Shown here in pieces: positions 15,985-23,248 of a DNA stretch of 64,000 nucleotides. The stretch is taken from the IMG/VR virus record IMGVR_UViG_3300045541_000131, positions 62,001 through 126,000 of that record; one strand, written 5' to 3'. Position 1 is the stretch's first letter; every line of letters starts with the position of its first letter. Source of the DNA: a virus. The translations under genes were made by a program, and so were the position numbers. A model generated the notes under the pieces. It searched no databases. It saw only the letters and a program-made list of their open reading frames with translations, and was not told where the DNA came from.

Positions 15985-16567
15985 AGTTTATTATACTTGG
16001 CGACAGTTTGATCGTGATGTAGTCGAGCTAGCAAGACAAATTTGGGTCAGCGGCTGGCAACCAGACTATATTGTAGGTATTAGTCGAGGTGGATTGCCTT
16101 TGGCAGTGGCACTCAGCAACTATATGAACATTCCAATGAAACCCTTGCAGGTCAGCTTGCGAGATGGAGGCGAATGTGTCAGTGACTTAGGCATGGCCGA
16201 AGATGCTTATGGTTATCCGAAGCAAGAAGTCATTGTTAGTGATGAAACAGATTTTGGTGCTGTTCTAGACGCTGCTAATGATTTACTTGAGCAGGGCCCT
16301 AACTACAAAAACATTCTCATTGTAGATGACATCAACGATAGCGGTGCCACATTTAATTGGATTACAGAAGACTGGCCCTCAGGCTGTATGCCTAATGATC
16401 CGGATTGGGCAGATGTGTGGAACAACAATGTAAAGTTTGCTACACTATGGGACAATCCGGCTAGTAAATTTAAATATTCTGTGGATTATACTATTCACAT
16501 AAAAGATCCCGAACAAGATCCATGGATCGTATTCCCATGGGAACAACCATTTACAGGTGAAGCATGA
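15977..16567 (+). CDS. Phosphoribosyltransferase (type I PRTase)
   Basis: The 196-residue protein has YIVGISRGGLPLAVAL near the start and the PRPP-binding loop ILIVDDINDSGATF (near 115-128). Type I PRTases join PRPP to a base; xanthine/hypoxanthine-type members are common in large phages. GAGGACGCA before ATG 15977 supports this start over the in-frame GTG at 15926. A C-terminal acidic/Trp-rich segment follows the core. It may recycle purines during DNA degradation or feed the modified-base pathway; substrate unproven. Confidence 0.85.
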   Translation: MTKVYYTWRQFDRDVVELARQIWVSGWQPDYIVGISRGGLPLAVALSNYMNIPMKPLQVSLRDGGECVSDLGMAEDAYGYPKQEVIVSDETDFGAVLDAANDLLEQGPNYKNILIVDDINDSGATFNWITEDWPSGCMPNDPDWADVWNNNVKFATLWDNPASKFKYSVDYTIHIKDPEQDPWIVFPWEQPFTGEA

Positions 16568-16998
16568 AAAGAAAAGGCTCTAAGAAAAAATCCGAAATGA
16601 CTATCAAATTTGATGTCGAACAGTTTATCATGGAAGATCATCCATGGCGTGATCCCATTAAGGAAAATGATAACATGTTTGTTTTCCGCGACGGGTTTCC
16701 GGTAAGTGAAGTTGGTCACTTTTTATTTGTGCCAAAGACTAACGACATGGATGATATATCAGCTTGCCTGGATGCGGCTGTAAAACAAGGTGCTGTGTTT
16801 GTAGATCAAGAAATATGTGATGCATTTAATGTTGGCATGAACTACGGCGAAGCTGCCGGGCAAACTGTCATGTGGCCGCATATTCATTTAATTCTTAGAA
16901 AGACAGGCGACTGTGAAAATCCTCGTGGCGGAGTAAGACATGTTATTCCGGGCAAAGGAGACTACACAAAATATGTCACGGATGCTAATTCAGATTAA
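16564..16998 (+). CDS. HIT-family protein with an incomplete histidine triad
   Basis: The 144-residue protein ends in the HIT signature region: QTVMWPHIHLILRKTGD followed by NPRGGVRHVIPGKGDY. HIT enzymes hydrolyse dinucleoside polyphosphates or nucleotidyl adducts with the middle His of H-x-H-x-H. Here the motif is HIHLIL, so the first two His are present and the third is Ile. It begins within the PRTase stop (ATGA) and is likely co-translated with it, suggesting nucleotide salvage. Confidence 0.8.
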   Translation: MKRKGSKKKSEMTIKFDVEQFIMEDHPWRDPIKENDNMFVFRDGFPVSEVGHFLFVPKTNDMDDISACLDAAVKQGAVFVDQEICDAFNVGMNYGEAAGQTVMWPHIHLILRKTGDCENPRGGVRHVIPGKGDYTKYVTDANSD

Positions 16999-17203
16999 TT
17001 TTTGGCAAGCCAAACAATTAGAATATTGGCTTAAGGACAACTATCCCGAATGTACCGTTTCGGCAATTGACTATGATCGTCACGTGCCTCCTGAAGAATT
17101 AGATTGGTATAGAGTAGATGGCCCAATTGATGTTGACTTATCCTGCATGATTCAGTTAAAATACGGAAAAGCAAAAGAAGAAACTACAAATGGAAAAATT
17201 TAA
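16973..17203 (+). CDS. Hypothetical protein, 76 aa
   Basis: Family unknown. ATG 16973 is preferred because GGAG lies about 12 bases upstream; 16982 is the alternative. The protein starts MSRMLIQINFWQAKQLEYWL and is rich in Tyr/Asp, ending in a Lys-rich tail. It overlaps both the HIT gene and queE. Confidence 0.5.
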   Translation: MSRMLIQINFWQAKQLEYWLKDNYPECTVSAIDYDRHVPPEELDWYRVDGPIDVDLSCMIQLKYGKAKEETTNGKI

Positions 17204-18050
17204 AGTCAGTGAAATATTTTATTCGGCACAAGGCGAAGGAAGATTCGTCGGTGTGCCCAGTATCTTTTTTAGAACTTTTGGTTGTAACTTTAAGTGTGCA
17301 GGATTTGGTTTACCCGCAGGTGAAAAAACCACAGAGCCAGACGAAATAGGTCGACAAGTTCATCTATATAAGTCTTTCATGGATTTGCCTTTGGCTAAAA
17401 CTGGTTGCGATAGTTATGCCAGCTGGCACCCTGCGTTTAAGCATTTAAGCCCTAACTACAGCGTTGATGAAGCCATTGATGCTATGCTGGCTTTGACGCC
17501 AAATCATCGTTGGGGACAAAGCAACGGCAATGATGTTCATTTGGTTATTACAGGCGGAGAGCCGTTACTTGGCTGGCAAATGCTGTATCCTGAACTGCTG
17601 GCTAATAAGCAAATGAAGGATCTTCGTAATCTAACTTTTGAAACTAACGGCACTCAACATCTGCACAAGGAATTTAAATACTTCTTGATGGATAACTTCC
17701 ATATTGCCAGAGAAGGTATTACCTTTAGCGTTAGCCCTAAACTTAGTGCCAGCGGCGAATCGTGGGAAGATGCAGTTAGACCTGAGGTTATTAAAGAGTA
17801 TCAACAGGTAGGCTTTACTTACTTGAAGTTTGTAATTGATAAACAAGAAGATTTCGACGAAGTTGATCGTGCTGTTCAAGAATACCGTCGAGTTGGCTTT
17901 ACTGGACCTGTCTATGTTATGCCCGTTGGCGGTACTGATGCTGCCTATTTTAGCAATACTAAACACATCGCCGACGAAGCATTGGCTCGCGGCTATCGTT
18001 ACAGTCCACGACTACATGTGGACATTTGGAGCAATGGTTGGGGAAAGTAA
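17190..18050 (+). CDS. queE: QueE: 7-carboxy-7-deazaguanine synthase (radical SAM)
   Basis: The 286-residue protein matches QueE: FYSAQGEGRFVGVPSIFFR (10-28), then FGCNFKC and GGEPLLGWQ for SAM binding. QueE rearranges the QueD product to CDG, the base used for preQ0 and derivatives. The cluster motif is unusual: C32 and C36 are in place, but the third Cys is C73, in GCDSYASW, which aligns with the WCDT-Y-W block of ordinary QueE. A 37-residue segment is therefore inserted in the CX3CX2C loop. A QueC gene was not found in the window. Confidence 0.9.
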   Translation: MEKFKVSEIFYSAQGEGRFVGVPSIFFRTFGCNFKCAGFGLPAGEKTTEPDEIGRQVHLYKSFMDLPLAKTGCDSYASWHPAFKHLSPNYSVDEAIDAMLALTPNHRWGQSNGNDVHLVITGGEPLLGWQMLYPELLANKQMKDLRNLTFETNGTQHLHKEFKYFLMDNFHIAREGITFSVSPKLSASGESWEDAVRPEVIKEYQQVGFTYLKFVIDKQEDFDEVDRAVQEYRRVGFTGPVYVMPVGGTDAAYFSNTKHIADEALARGYRYSPRLHVDIWSNGWGK

Positions 18051-18277
18051 CAGAAACGAGAACTAGAACATTAGTTAAGACTGTTATCTATAGAATATGG
18101 GTAATAGTATCAACTTATGTGATGTTATTGCTTACTGGTCAGAGCATGACACAGGCTCTGATTCCAACCATTATTATTAACTGTGTTTGGATGACGTCAT
18201 ATTATCTGTATGATCGACTATGGAGCCATATAGATTGGGGAAGAAATGAAAGCACAGACGCCAGCACAAGGAATTAG
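18038..18277 (+). CDS. DUF2061-family membrane protein
   Basis: The N-terminus ETRTRTLVKTVIYRIWV resembles the R-S-x-x-K-x-x-x-W/Y-R start of DUF2061 proteins, followed by two helices (about 17-35 and 41-58) and the end YYLYDRLWSHIDWG. TTG 18038, eight bases after GGAG within queE, is the likely start; TTG 18026 is the alternative. DUF2061 proteins are small inner-membrane proteins of unknown role. Confidence 0.65.
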   Translation: MGKVTETRTRTLVKTVIYRIWVIVSTYVMLLLTGQSMTQALIPTIIINCVWMTSYYLYDRLWSHIDWGRNESTDASTRN

Positions 18278-18599
18278 TCTTACCGGAGACTACGGCGGAG
18301 CTAAAAACTTTAAAGTAGAATGCGACTGCGGCAGCGATGATCATGCTGCTCATATGTGGATCGAGATACAACGTGATCAAGATGTCCCTGATGTAGAAGT
18401 TAGTTTTTATGTAACTACTTGGACTAAACAGTTCTGGGATGGATGGCCGGCTCGACTACGAGCCGTGTTTGATATCCTTGTTCAAGGTGTACACAAACAA
18501 GAACATCATATGTTGTTGAACAAGCAAAGTGCCGTAAACTTTGCTCATGCAATTTTAGATACTGTAAAAGAAATGGAAAAGAAAAATGGCAATGCCTGA
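18246..18599 (+). CDS. Hypothetical protein, 117 aa
   Basis: The family is not named. After an N-terminal GDYGGAKNFKVECDCGSDDHAAH segment (a CxC and His cluster, possibly metal-binding) the protein becomes beta-rich with many Trp, and ends in a charged helix with KEMEKKNGNA. It overlaps its neighbours by 14-32 bases. Confidence 0.6.
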   Translation: MKAQTPAQGISLTGDYGGAKNFKVECDCGSDDHAAHMWIEIQRDQDVPDVEVSFYVTTWTKQFWDGWPARLRAVFDILVQGVHKQEHHMLLNKQSAVNFAHAILDTVKEMEKKNGNA

Positions 18600-18774
18600 A
18601 AAAGTTATTATCCCTGCCGCAAAAGATCCCGGACGCGGACATTTTTATGTTAGCCTTTTTAAAAGCGCCATACGCATTGGTGCAGGTCTATATTTGATCT
18701 ATGGCAATCTTTTTATGGCCGGTATTTTCCTTATTGCGGCCGAAGTCCTTGGCGTAGTTGAGGAATTGGTATGA
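18586..18774 (+). CDS. Small membrane protein, 62 aa
   Basis: A polar N-terminus containing DPGRGHFY is followed by one or two hydrophobic stretches (IRIGAGLYLIYGNLF and AGIFLIAAEVLGVV). It is coupled to the next gene by a four-base overlap. A membrane location is inferred; function unknown. Confidence 0.55.
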   Translation: MAMPEKVIIPAAKDPGRGHFYVSLFKSAIRIGAGLYLIYGNLFMAGIFLIAAEVLGVVEELV

Positions 18775-19103
18775 ACTTCTTTAAAAACCTTTTTGGTAAA
18801 AAAGAACAGCCAAGTAATCCAAAAGAAAGTAAAGAGCCGTGGGTTAACGTTGTTAACACTGACTTCGACGAAAGTAACCCTAGACAAGGTTTCATGGAGT
18901 TAGAGTGGAATGACGCTTTTATCCAATTCCTCAAAGAGCATGGTTACACGGGCAAAAACGACGAAGAAATAGTAGACAAGTGGTTTACTGAATTGTGCAA
19001 GAACATTGGTGCTCAATTGGACGAAGAATCCAAATTTGTAGCAGATGCAGATGTTTTACCAAAACGTCGAAAGAAAGTTGACAAGAAATCCAATGAAAAG
19101 TAA
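18771..19103 (+). CDS. Hypothetical protein, 110 aa
   Basis: It begins MNFFKNLFGKKEQP, a short amphipathic N-terminus often seen in small phage proteins, then an acidic region (LEWNDAFIQFLKEHGY; DEEIVDKWFTELCKN) and a Lys/Arg-rich end (PKRRKKVDKKSNEK). No domain is recognised. It overlaps the next gene by 11 bases. Confidence 0.6.
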   Translation: MNFFKNLFGKKEQPSNPKESKEPWVNVVNTDFDESNPRQGFMELEWNDAFIQFLKEHGYTGKNDEEIVDKWFTELCKNIGAQLDEESKFVADADVLPKRRKKVDKKSNEK

Positions 19104-19305
19104 ACTTAACTGGAACTTTCGCATAAATTGGGTAGGAAACGATCACATTCTAATTGCTTACAAAAAACAAGACAATGATGAATGGGACGAGTTTTTACTT
19201 ACTGTACGAGAATATACTGAATGGATGAGTTTATTGCAAGATTTTAATTCTGCATTTCACGATCGTATTGAACAACAACTTCTTAACTCTTATTTAAATG
19301 GCTAA
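19093..19305 (+). CDS. Hypothetical protein, 70 aa
   Basis: ATG 19093 (MKSKLNWNFRI) is chosen; the frame is open upstream only through the previous gene's basic tail. The protein is rich in Trp/Asp/Glu (NDEWDEFLLTVREYTEWM) and helical at its end. It overlaps the 5' nuclease gene by eight bases. Function unknown. Confidence 0.5.
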   Translation: MKSKLNWNFRINWVGNDHILIAYKKQDNDEWDEFLLTVREYTEWMSLLQDFNSAFHDRIEQQLLNSYLNG

Positions 19306-20284
19306 AATGTATCTTCTAGTAGACGCCGCTAACATGTTCTTTCGTGCCCGTCATGTGGTACGAGGAGAGGACGCTGAAACTAAAGTTGGTATGGCATACC
19401 ATATTATGTTCAACAGCATTAACAAAGTATGGCGTGATTTTAAAGGTAGTCACGTTGTGGTCTGTCTCGAAGGCCGCAGTTGGCGTAAGGATGTCTACGA
19501 AGGCTACAAGCGTAATCGAGCCGATGCTCGTGCTGCACTTAGTCCAAAGGAAGCAGAAGAAGATAAAATCTTCTGGCAAGCATTCGATGAACTCAAAGAA
19601 TATCTCACTGCTAAAACAAATTGCACGGTACTTCGGCATGACCGTTGCGAGGCTGATGATTTTATTGCTCGTTGGATTCATAATCATCCCGACGATAATC
19701 ATGTTATTGTAAGTAGCGACAGCGACTTTTATCAACTATTGGCTCCTAATGTCAGGCAATATAATGGCATTACTAAACAGCTAATCACTGTCGAAGGTGT
19801 CTTTGATGAAAAAGGCAAACGAGTCTTAGATAAGAAAACCAAGGAACCCTTGCCAGCACCTGATCCTCAGTGGCTGCTATTTGAAAAATGTATGCGCGGT
19901 GATACTACTGACAATATATTCAGTGCTTATCCCGGTGTGCGTGAAAAGGGCAGTAAGAACAAGGTTGGACTTCGCGAAGCATTTGCTGACAGGGATACCA
20001 AAGGATACAATTGGAACAACATGATGCTACAGCGTTGGGTTGACCACGAAGGTATTGAGCATCGTGTCAGAGACAAGTATCTGTTCAATAAACAATTAAT
20101 TGACTTGACTGAACAGCCCGAAGATATTAAACTAGCACTAGACGAAACTATTGCCACTGCAACTGGCAAGACCCGTGTAAGTCAAGTCGGCTTACATTTT
20201 GTAAAGTTTTGTTCCAAATGGAATCTTGTTAATGTGGCAGACAAGATGACAGAGCATGGAGATTATCTGGGAGCGGCATACTAA
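19298..20284 (+). CDS. rnh: 5'-3' exonuclease / RNase H (T4 Rnh, FEN family)
   Basis: The 328-residue length and motifs fit T4 RNase H, which removes RNA primers and flaps from lagging-strand DNA. The N-terminal LLVDAANMFFRA gives the first metal-binding Asp, then KRNRAD, the acidic pair in RCEADDFIARW, and VSSDSDFYQLL. A later GDTTDNIFSAYPGVREKGSKNK gives the conserved GDxxDN and helix-hairpin-helix region. It probably works with gp43 and the clamp. It is coupled to the gene after it by a one-base overlap (TAATG). Confidence 0.92.
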   Translation: MAKMYLLVDAANMFFRARHVVRGEDAETKVGMAYHIMFNSINKVWRDFKGSHVVVCLEGRSWRKDVYEGYKRNRADARAALSPKEAEEDKIFWQAFDELKEYLTAKTNCTVLRHDRCEADDFIARWIHNHPDDNHVIVSSDSDFYQLLAPNVRQYNGITKQLITVEGVFDEKGKRVLDKKTKEPLPAPDPQWLLFEKCMRGDTTDNIFSAYPGVREKGSKNKVGLREAFADRDTKGYNWNNMMLQRWVDHEGIEHRVRDKYLFNKQLIDLTEQPEDIKLALDETIATATGKTRVSQVGLHFVKFCSKWNLVNVADKMTEHGDYLGAAY

Positions 20285-20751
20285 TGATTCTGGCAAAAAG
20301 CGTGATTAAAGACAAGTTTTGGATTCTTGAAGAAAATGCCAAGCGTGTTGGCATGATGAACTTCAAGGACAATAGTTATACTATTAATCTTAGGCGTAAA
20401 GATTTTACGGTAAAAGACACTACCGAACTTAAAAAGATGGGAATCGAGTTTGTAAATCGCGATCTCAAACACGGCGGCCACTTGGAAGTCATGGGTTATC
20501 CCACGGATCAAGAAGAAGTCTTTAATGTCAAGGAAATCGACGGTTATCCCACCTTTACCAAAAAAGCCGCTAGTAAAAGTACCCATGTGGCGGGATGGTA
20601 CGGACTAAAGTTTAAGAATGGATGGGTTTGTAGCCTATGCCCAAGACTAACTACAGTTAAAACCAACGTTCATGTTGGTCCATATAAAACTAAAATGGAA
20701 CTTAAAGTAGTACTAGGACAGCAAAAAACCGAAGATTTTGAAGATGATTAA
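20284..20751 (+). CDS. Hypothetical protein, 155 aa, downstream of rnh
   Basis: A conserved-looking soluble protein: it starts MILAKSVIKDKFWIL, has INLRRKDFTVKD, then WYGLKFKNGWVCSLCPRLTTV with a CxxC pair, and an acidic end. Proteins of similar length lie near rnh in T4-like phages, but no function is known to me. Its stop is followed by the hairpin switch at 20763. Confidence 0.6.
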   Translation: MILAKSVIKDKFWILEENAKRVGMMNFKDNSYTINLRRKDFTVKDTTELKKMGIEFVNRDLKHGGHLEVMGYPTDQEEVFNVKEIDGYPTFTKKAASKSTHVAGWYGLKFKNGWVCSLCPRLTTVKTNVHVGPYKTKMELKVVLGQQKTEDFEDD

Positions 20752-20762
20752 ATAATGCTTTA

Positions 20763-20800
20763 ATGCGTTTCTCTGATAAATACAAATAGGAGAAACGCAT
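20763..20800 (+). promoter_or_regulatory. Late promoter inside an RBS-sequestering hairpin
   Basis: ATGCGTTTCTC (20763-20773) and GAGAAACGCAT (20790-20800) form a perfect 11-base inverted repeat. The right arm contains part of the AGGAG ribosome site and the first two bases of the next ATG. The loop holds GATAAATA (20775-20782). Early read-through RNA would fold and hide the start, while RNA begun at the late promoter (about 20787) lacks the left arm. This is the logic known for T4 genes e, soc and 49. Confidence 0.7.
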
Positions 20801-21116
20801 GGCAAGACCTAAGCCTACTATACTTTTAACTCATGTAGACCCTAGCACTTATAAAAGTGAAGAAATTCTAGAAGCTGAAGCCATCTATGCAGTTTTCTAT
20901 AAAGGACGACCATTTAATCTACGCAGTCATTTGAACAGTTTACAGGATTATCCTGGTCCTAAATATAAAAAGGTCAGTTTTAGTAATCCAGGTCATGCAT
21001 TCAATTTGATGGAAAAAATGAATAAACTATTCAAGTGTCAAGACTTTAGTGTTGTTGAGCTTACCGAAGGTGCTGTGGTTAATGAGTACGAGCTGGTCAA
21101 AAAATCAGAAAAGTAA
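20799..21116 (+). CDS. Late-regulated hypothetical protein, 105 aa
   Basis: It starts MARPKPTILLTHVDPS, a pattern common in T4-like marine phage proteins of about 100 residues, and contains FYKGRPFNLRSHLNS and NLMEKMNKLFK. Function unknown. Its start codon lies in the right arm of the hairpin at 20763-20800, so translation probably needs the late transcript. A strong terminator follows. Confidence 0.7.
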   Translation: MARPKPTILLTHVDPSTYKSEEILEAEAIYAVFYKGRPFNLRSHLNSLQDYPGPKYKKVSFSNPGHAFNLMEKMNKLFKCQDFSVVELTEGAVVNEYELVKKSEK

Positions 21117-21139
21117 ACTGATCCTCCAAGAGATACAAA

Positions 21140-21168
21140 AGTCAGTGGATATTCCGCTGACTTTTTTT
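21140..21168 (+). terminator. Strong Rho-independent terminator
   Basis: A 10-pair stem (21140-21149 with 21153-21162, one G-T wobble) closes a TAT loop, followed by T up to 21168. The next ATG is at 21169, again directly after the T run. Confidence 0.85.
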
Positions 21169-21423
21169 ATGATTTTCAAGAACGAAAAAGGCACCAGATT
21201 TACTGGTACTGGCTTTGAACTAGCTAAATCTATTTGGAAAACTTATACAGTCAATCTGCCAGATAATTATCGCATACTAAATAGAACGCTGCTTATGCTG
21301 GACGATAGAATGGACTGGCCTTACTATCTCAGCAAGCGAAAACTAGTGCTATTCAGCGAGATAGATGCTTTCGAATTTACACTTTATCAAGGCGATATAA
21401 ATCAATGGGCCCGCAAGGATTAA
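21169..21423 (+). CDS. Hypothetical protein, 84 aa
   Basis: ATG 21169 abuts the terminator T run, with no Shine-Dalgarno; the frame is open upstream but would be out of register with the preceding gene. The protein begins MIFKNEKGTRFTGTGFELAK and has LPDNYRILNRTLLMLDD. No family is recognised. It overlaps the dioxygenase gene by 19 bases. Confidence 0.5.
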   Translation: MIFKNEKGTRFTGTGFELAKSIWKTYTVNLPDNYRILNRTLLMLDDRMDWPYYLSKRKLVLFSEIDAFEFTLYQGDINQWARKD

Positions 21424-22103
21424 AAGAACAACTGCTAGAACAAGGATTTGTTGTAGTAAAAAATACAATACCAAAGATCATCATTGATCATATTAACGAG
21501 CGTTGGTGGGAGCTAAGACCCGATCGTGGTCATGCTGTAGATAACAAATACTTTCCCAGAGGCAAAGTTCTTGAATGTCCGGAGTTTGCTTTGTGGTGGA
21601 GTCAACAGCTACACGATTGGATGGAAGTACAAGCAGTGGGAAGAATACTGCTAAATCATGTAGGACATTTATTTACAGATCCTGCGGTATATGTAGCAGA
21701 CATCATTACTAACACACCTAAAAACAAATACATCAAGCCCCACATCGACAGCCCGTATCGTTTTGATCGTTGGCACGAAAGGTTTGATCTGCTTGGTGTT
21801 CAATGTATTATTCCTCTTTGCGAGTTTACACAAGCCAACGGAGGAACAGGATTATTACCAGGTAGTCATAAAAAGAATTGGGTGGTACAAGATAGCTATC
21901 GCGGTGTTTATAATGAAGAATTTTTACAAGGTGTTGTGCAACCGCATATGATGCCAGGAGATGCATTAATTTATTTTCCCCGTGTTCTTCACAGTACCAT
22001 GCCCAATAATACTGAATACGATCGCAGGGCATTATTAGTACACATTACCAGCAAAGAAATGATTAACCAAATGAAATTGGTAGACAATATTTGGTTAGAA
22101 TAA
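21405..22103 (+). CDS. PhyH-like Fe(II)/2-oxoglutarate dioxygenase
   Basis: The 232-residue protein has the double-stranded beta-helix motifs of phytanoyl-CoA dioxygenase-like enzymes: HID at H113/D115 (KPHIDSP), the distal His H196 (VLHSTMPN), and an Arg (YDRRALL, 207-208) for 2-oxoglutarate. LPGSH and GDALIYF are also typical. These enzymes hydroxylate small molecules or macromolecule side groups. Two more oxygenase-like genes lie in the island (37709 and 44289). Confidence 0.85.
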   Translation: MGPQGLKEQLLEQGFVVVKNTIPKIIIDHINERWWELRPDRGHAVDNKYFPRGKVLECPEFALWWSQQLHDWMEVQAVGRILLNHVGHLFTDPAVYVADIITNTPKNKYIKPHIDSPYRFDRWHERFDLLGVQCIIPLCEFTQANGGTGLLPGSHKKNWVVQDSYRGVYNEEFLQGVVQPHMMPGDALIYFPRVLHSTMPNNTEYDRRALLVHITSKEMINQMKLVDNIWLE

Positions 22104-22138
22104 TCAAAAACCTGTCAACTGACTTGGTATCCTAGGCG

Positions 22139-22169
22139 TTAAATATATAAGCAAGTAAATTTACTTGCT
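22139..22169 (+). promoter_or_regulatory. TTAAATA element and 20-base palindrome before the secreted-protein gene
   Basis: TTAAATA (22139-22145) resembles the late element. AGCAAGTAAA and TTTACTTGCT (22150-22169) form a perfect palindrome, which would lie at the very 5' end of a late RNA as a protective hairpin. AAGGAG near 22181 stays free for the ATG at 22194. Confidence 0.45.
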
Positions 22170-22193
22170 GAGATTTCGTCAAAGGAGATAAAC

Positions 22194-22439
22194 ATGAAAT
22201 CACTTATCGCTATCGTTGCTGCTCTGGCCGTTGGTACTGCATTTGCTAATGCCCCTGCTAAAACTGAAGAAGTTAAGAAGCCTGCGGCTGCTACTACTCC
22301 AGCTCCTGCCACACCTAAGGAAATGCCTAAGGTAGAAAAGCCAAAGACCAAGGCTGAAAAGGAGGCTGAAAAGAAAGCTGCCACCAAAAGTGAGCCTGCT
22401 AAGGCAGAGCCCGCTAAAACCGAAGCTGCTAAGAAGTAA
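22194..22439 (+). CDS. Secreted Ala/Lys/Pro-rich low-complexity protein
   Basis: A clear Sec-type signal peptide (MKSLIAIVAALAVGTAFA, 1-18) is followed by about 60 residues of Ala, Lys, Glu, Pro and Thr repeats (KKPAAATTPAPATPKE; EKPKTKAEKEAEKKAATK). The mature chain should be disordered and periplasmic or extracellular. AAGGAG lies well placed upstream. Bacterial proteins of this type occur, but a phage role (envelope alteration, lysis, adhesion) is a guess. Long antisense frames here come from composition. Confidence 0.7.
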   Translation: MKSLIAIVAALAVGTAFANAPAKTEEVKKPAAATTPAPATPKEMPKVEKPKTKAEKEAEKKAATKSEPAKAEPAKTEAAKK

Positions 22440-22662
22440 TCCGCATAGAGTTGCACTAGTTATCATTGATGGATTCGATCCATTAGAAATTGAAATAAAC
22501 GATGACTTTATCTATGTTGGATATACACGCCGGCCAGATGAGTTAGATTTTATTGCTGACAATGACGACGATGAACTCAGTGATTATGTAAAGCTAAGAC
22601 TTTTTCTCGCAAGAGAAATGGCACTTAGAGCATACAAAAGGAAACAAGAGGAAGCCGCTTAA
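22390..22662 (+). CDS. Hypothetical protein, up to 90 aa, start uncertain
   Basis: The conserved part seems to be VALVIIDGFDPLEIEINDDF onward with an acidic DNDDDELSDY and a C-terminal helix AREMALRAYKRKQEEAA. Position 22390 is a GTG within the previous gene, and no ATG lies before this part, so a later non-ATG start is possible. The stop lies in the terminator loop. Confidence 0.5.
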   Translation: MSLLRQSPLKPKLLRSNPHRVALVIIDGFDPLEIEINDDFIYVGYTRRPDELDFIADNDDDELSDYVKLRLFLAREMALRAYKRKQEEAA

Positions 22663-22676
22663 TGCGGCTTCTTTTT
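22651..22676 (+). terminator. Rho-independent terminator overlapping a gene end
   Basis: GAAGCCGC (22651-22658) pairs with GCGGCTTC (22664-22671) around TTAAT, followed by five T. The stop codon of the upstream gene is in the loop. Confidence 0.85.
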
Positions 22677-22685
22677 GACAAAATT

Positions 22686-22862
22686 ATGATCCAGCATTAC
22701 ATCGTTCGCTATGATGATCACAAGGATCAATATTGCGTGTTAGAAGTTTTAGAGTGCGAATTAAAACTACATAGCATGTACAACACTCTTGCAGGAGCGA
22801 GATCCAATGCCGACAAACTCAATGAGCAATACCAAAAGTCTTTGGCAAGTCAACATCACTGA
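22686..22862 (+). CDS. Small hypothetical protein, 58 aa
   Basis: The in-frame ATG at 22662 lies in the terminator, so ATG 22686 (MIQHYIVRYDDHKDQ) is preferred. The product is charged with a Tyr-rich start and a Gln/His end, and has LNEQYQKSLASQHH. No function is assigned. It overlaps the next gene. Confidence 0.45.
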   Translation: MIQHYIVRYDDHKDQYCVLEVLECELKLHSMYNTLAGARSNADKLNEQYQKSLASQHH

Positions 22863-22992
22863 TATTAACGGTCAAGTGGTTGAAGAAATAACTTTTGAAT
22901 TCCGTAAGGAAGCCGAGTTTTTTGCTCGACAATACAATCAGGATCCAGAACCAAACACCCAAGCTCAACTTCCTGTAGAAACCAAATATTGA
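22807..22992 (+). CDS. Small hypothetical protein, 61 aa
   Basis: ATG 22807 follows GGAG at about ten bases; ATG 22822 is an alternative. Sequence: a beta-like start (SLWQVNITDINGQVVEEI), a helix (RKEAEFFARQYNQ) and a polar tail. The TGA stop is inside the -35 box of the next promoter. Confidence 0.5.
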   Translation: MPTNSMSNTKSLWQVNITDINGQVVEEITFEFRKEAEFFARQYNQDPEPNTQAQLPVETKY

Positions 22993-23017
22993 CACAAATT
23001 GGTTTTGGTGCTACACT
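22989..23017 (+). promoter_or_regulatory. Early promoter, TTGACACAAATT family
   Basis: TTGACA (22989-22994), 17-base spacer, TACACT (23012-23017). AAGGAG before ATG 23045 follows. The -35 box contains the previous gene's TGA. Confidence 0.72.
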
Positions 23018-23044
23018 AGCAAAATCGTAAACAAGGAGATGGCT

Positions 23045-23248
23045 ATGAGCCGTATGCGTGATTTGGTTATTGACATCCAAGATGCCATTGAGCAAGGCAG
23101 CGAATCCTTTGTGGAAATTGCCGAGCGTTTTAATGTGACATTCGCTGATGTCAAGGCCATTTCTGACGCCCTTGACGACTACTATGATATGCTGGCTCGT
23201 AGCCATACCGCAGTAGATGTGGGCTGTGAGTTTGATCCCAAATATTGA
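23045..23248 (+). CDS. Small helical protein with a possible helix-turn-helix
   Basis: ATG 23045 follows AAGGAG by six bases, so the upstream in-frame ATG 23039 is rejected. The 67 residues include SFVEIAERFNVTFADVKAIS (about 22-41), which fits the spacing of a DNA-binding helix-turn-helix. Early expression and size suit a host-takeover or regulatory protein; no target is known. Confidence 0.55.
   Translation: MSRMRDLVIDIQDAIEQGSESFVEIAERFNVTFADVKAISDALDDYYDMLARSHTAVDVGCEFDPKY

Noticed and set aside
16564-16998. GalT-type transferase for the HIT-like protein
   Set aside because: The NPRGGVRHVIPGKGDY tail is HIT-like and the protein is too short for GalT.
22139-22466. Two long minus-strand frames opposite the Ala/Lys-rich gene
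   Set aside because: Their Ser/Leu-rich composition is explained by the repetitive sense strand.
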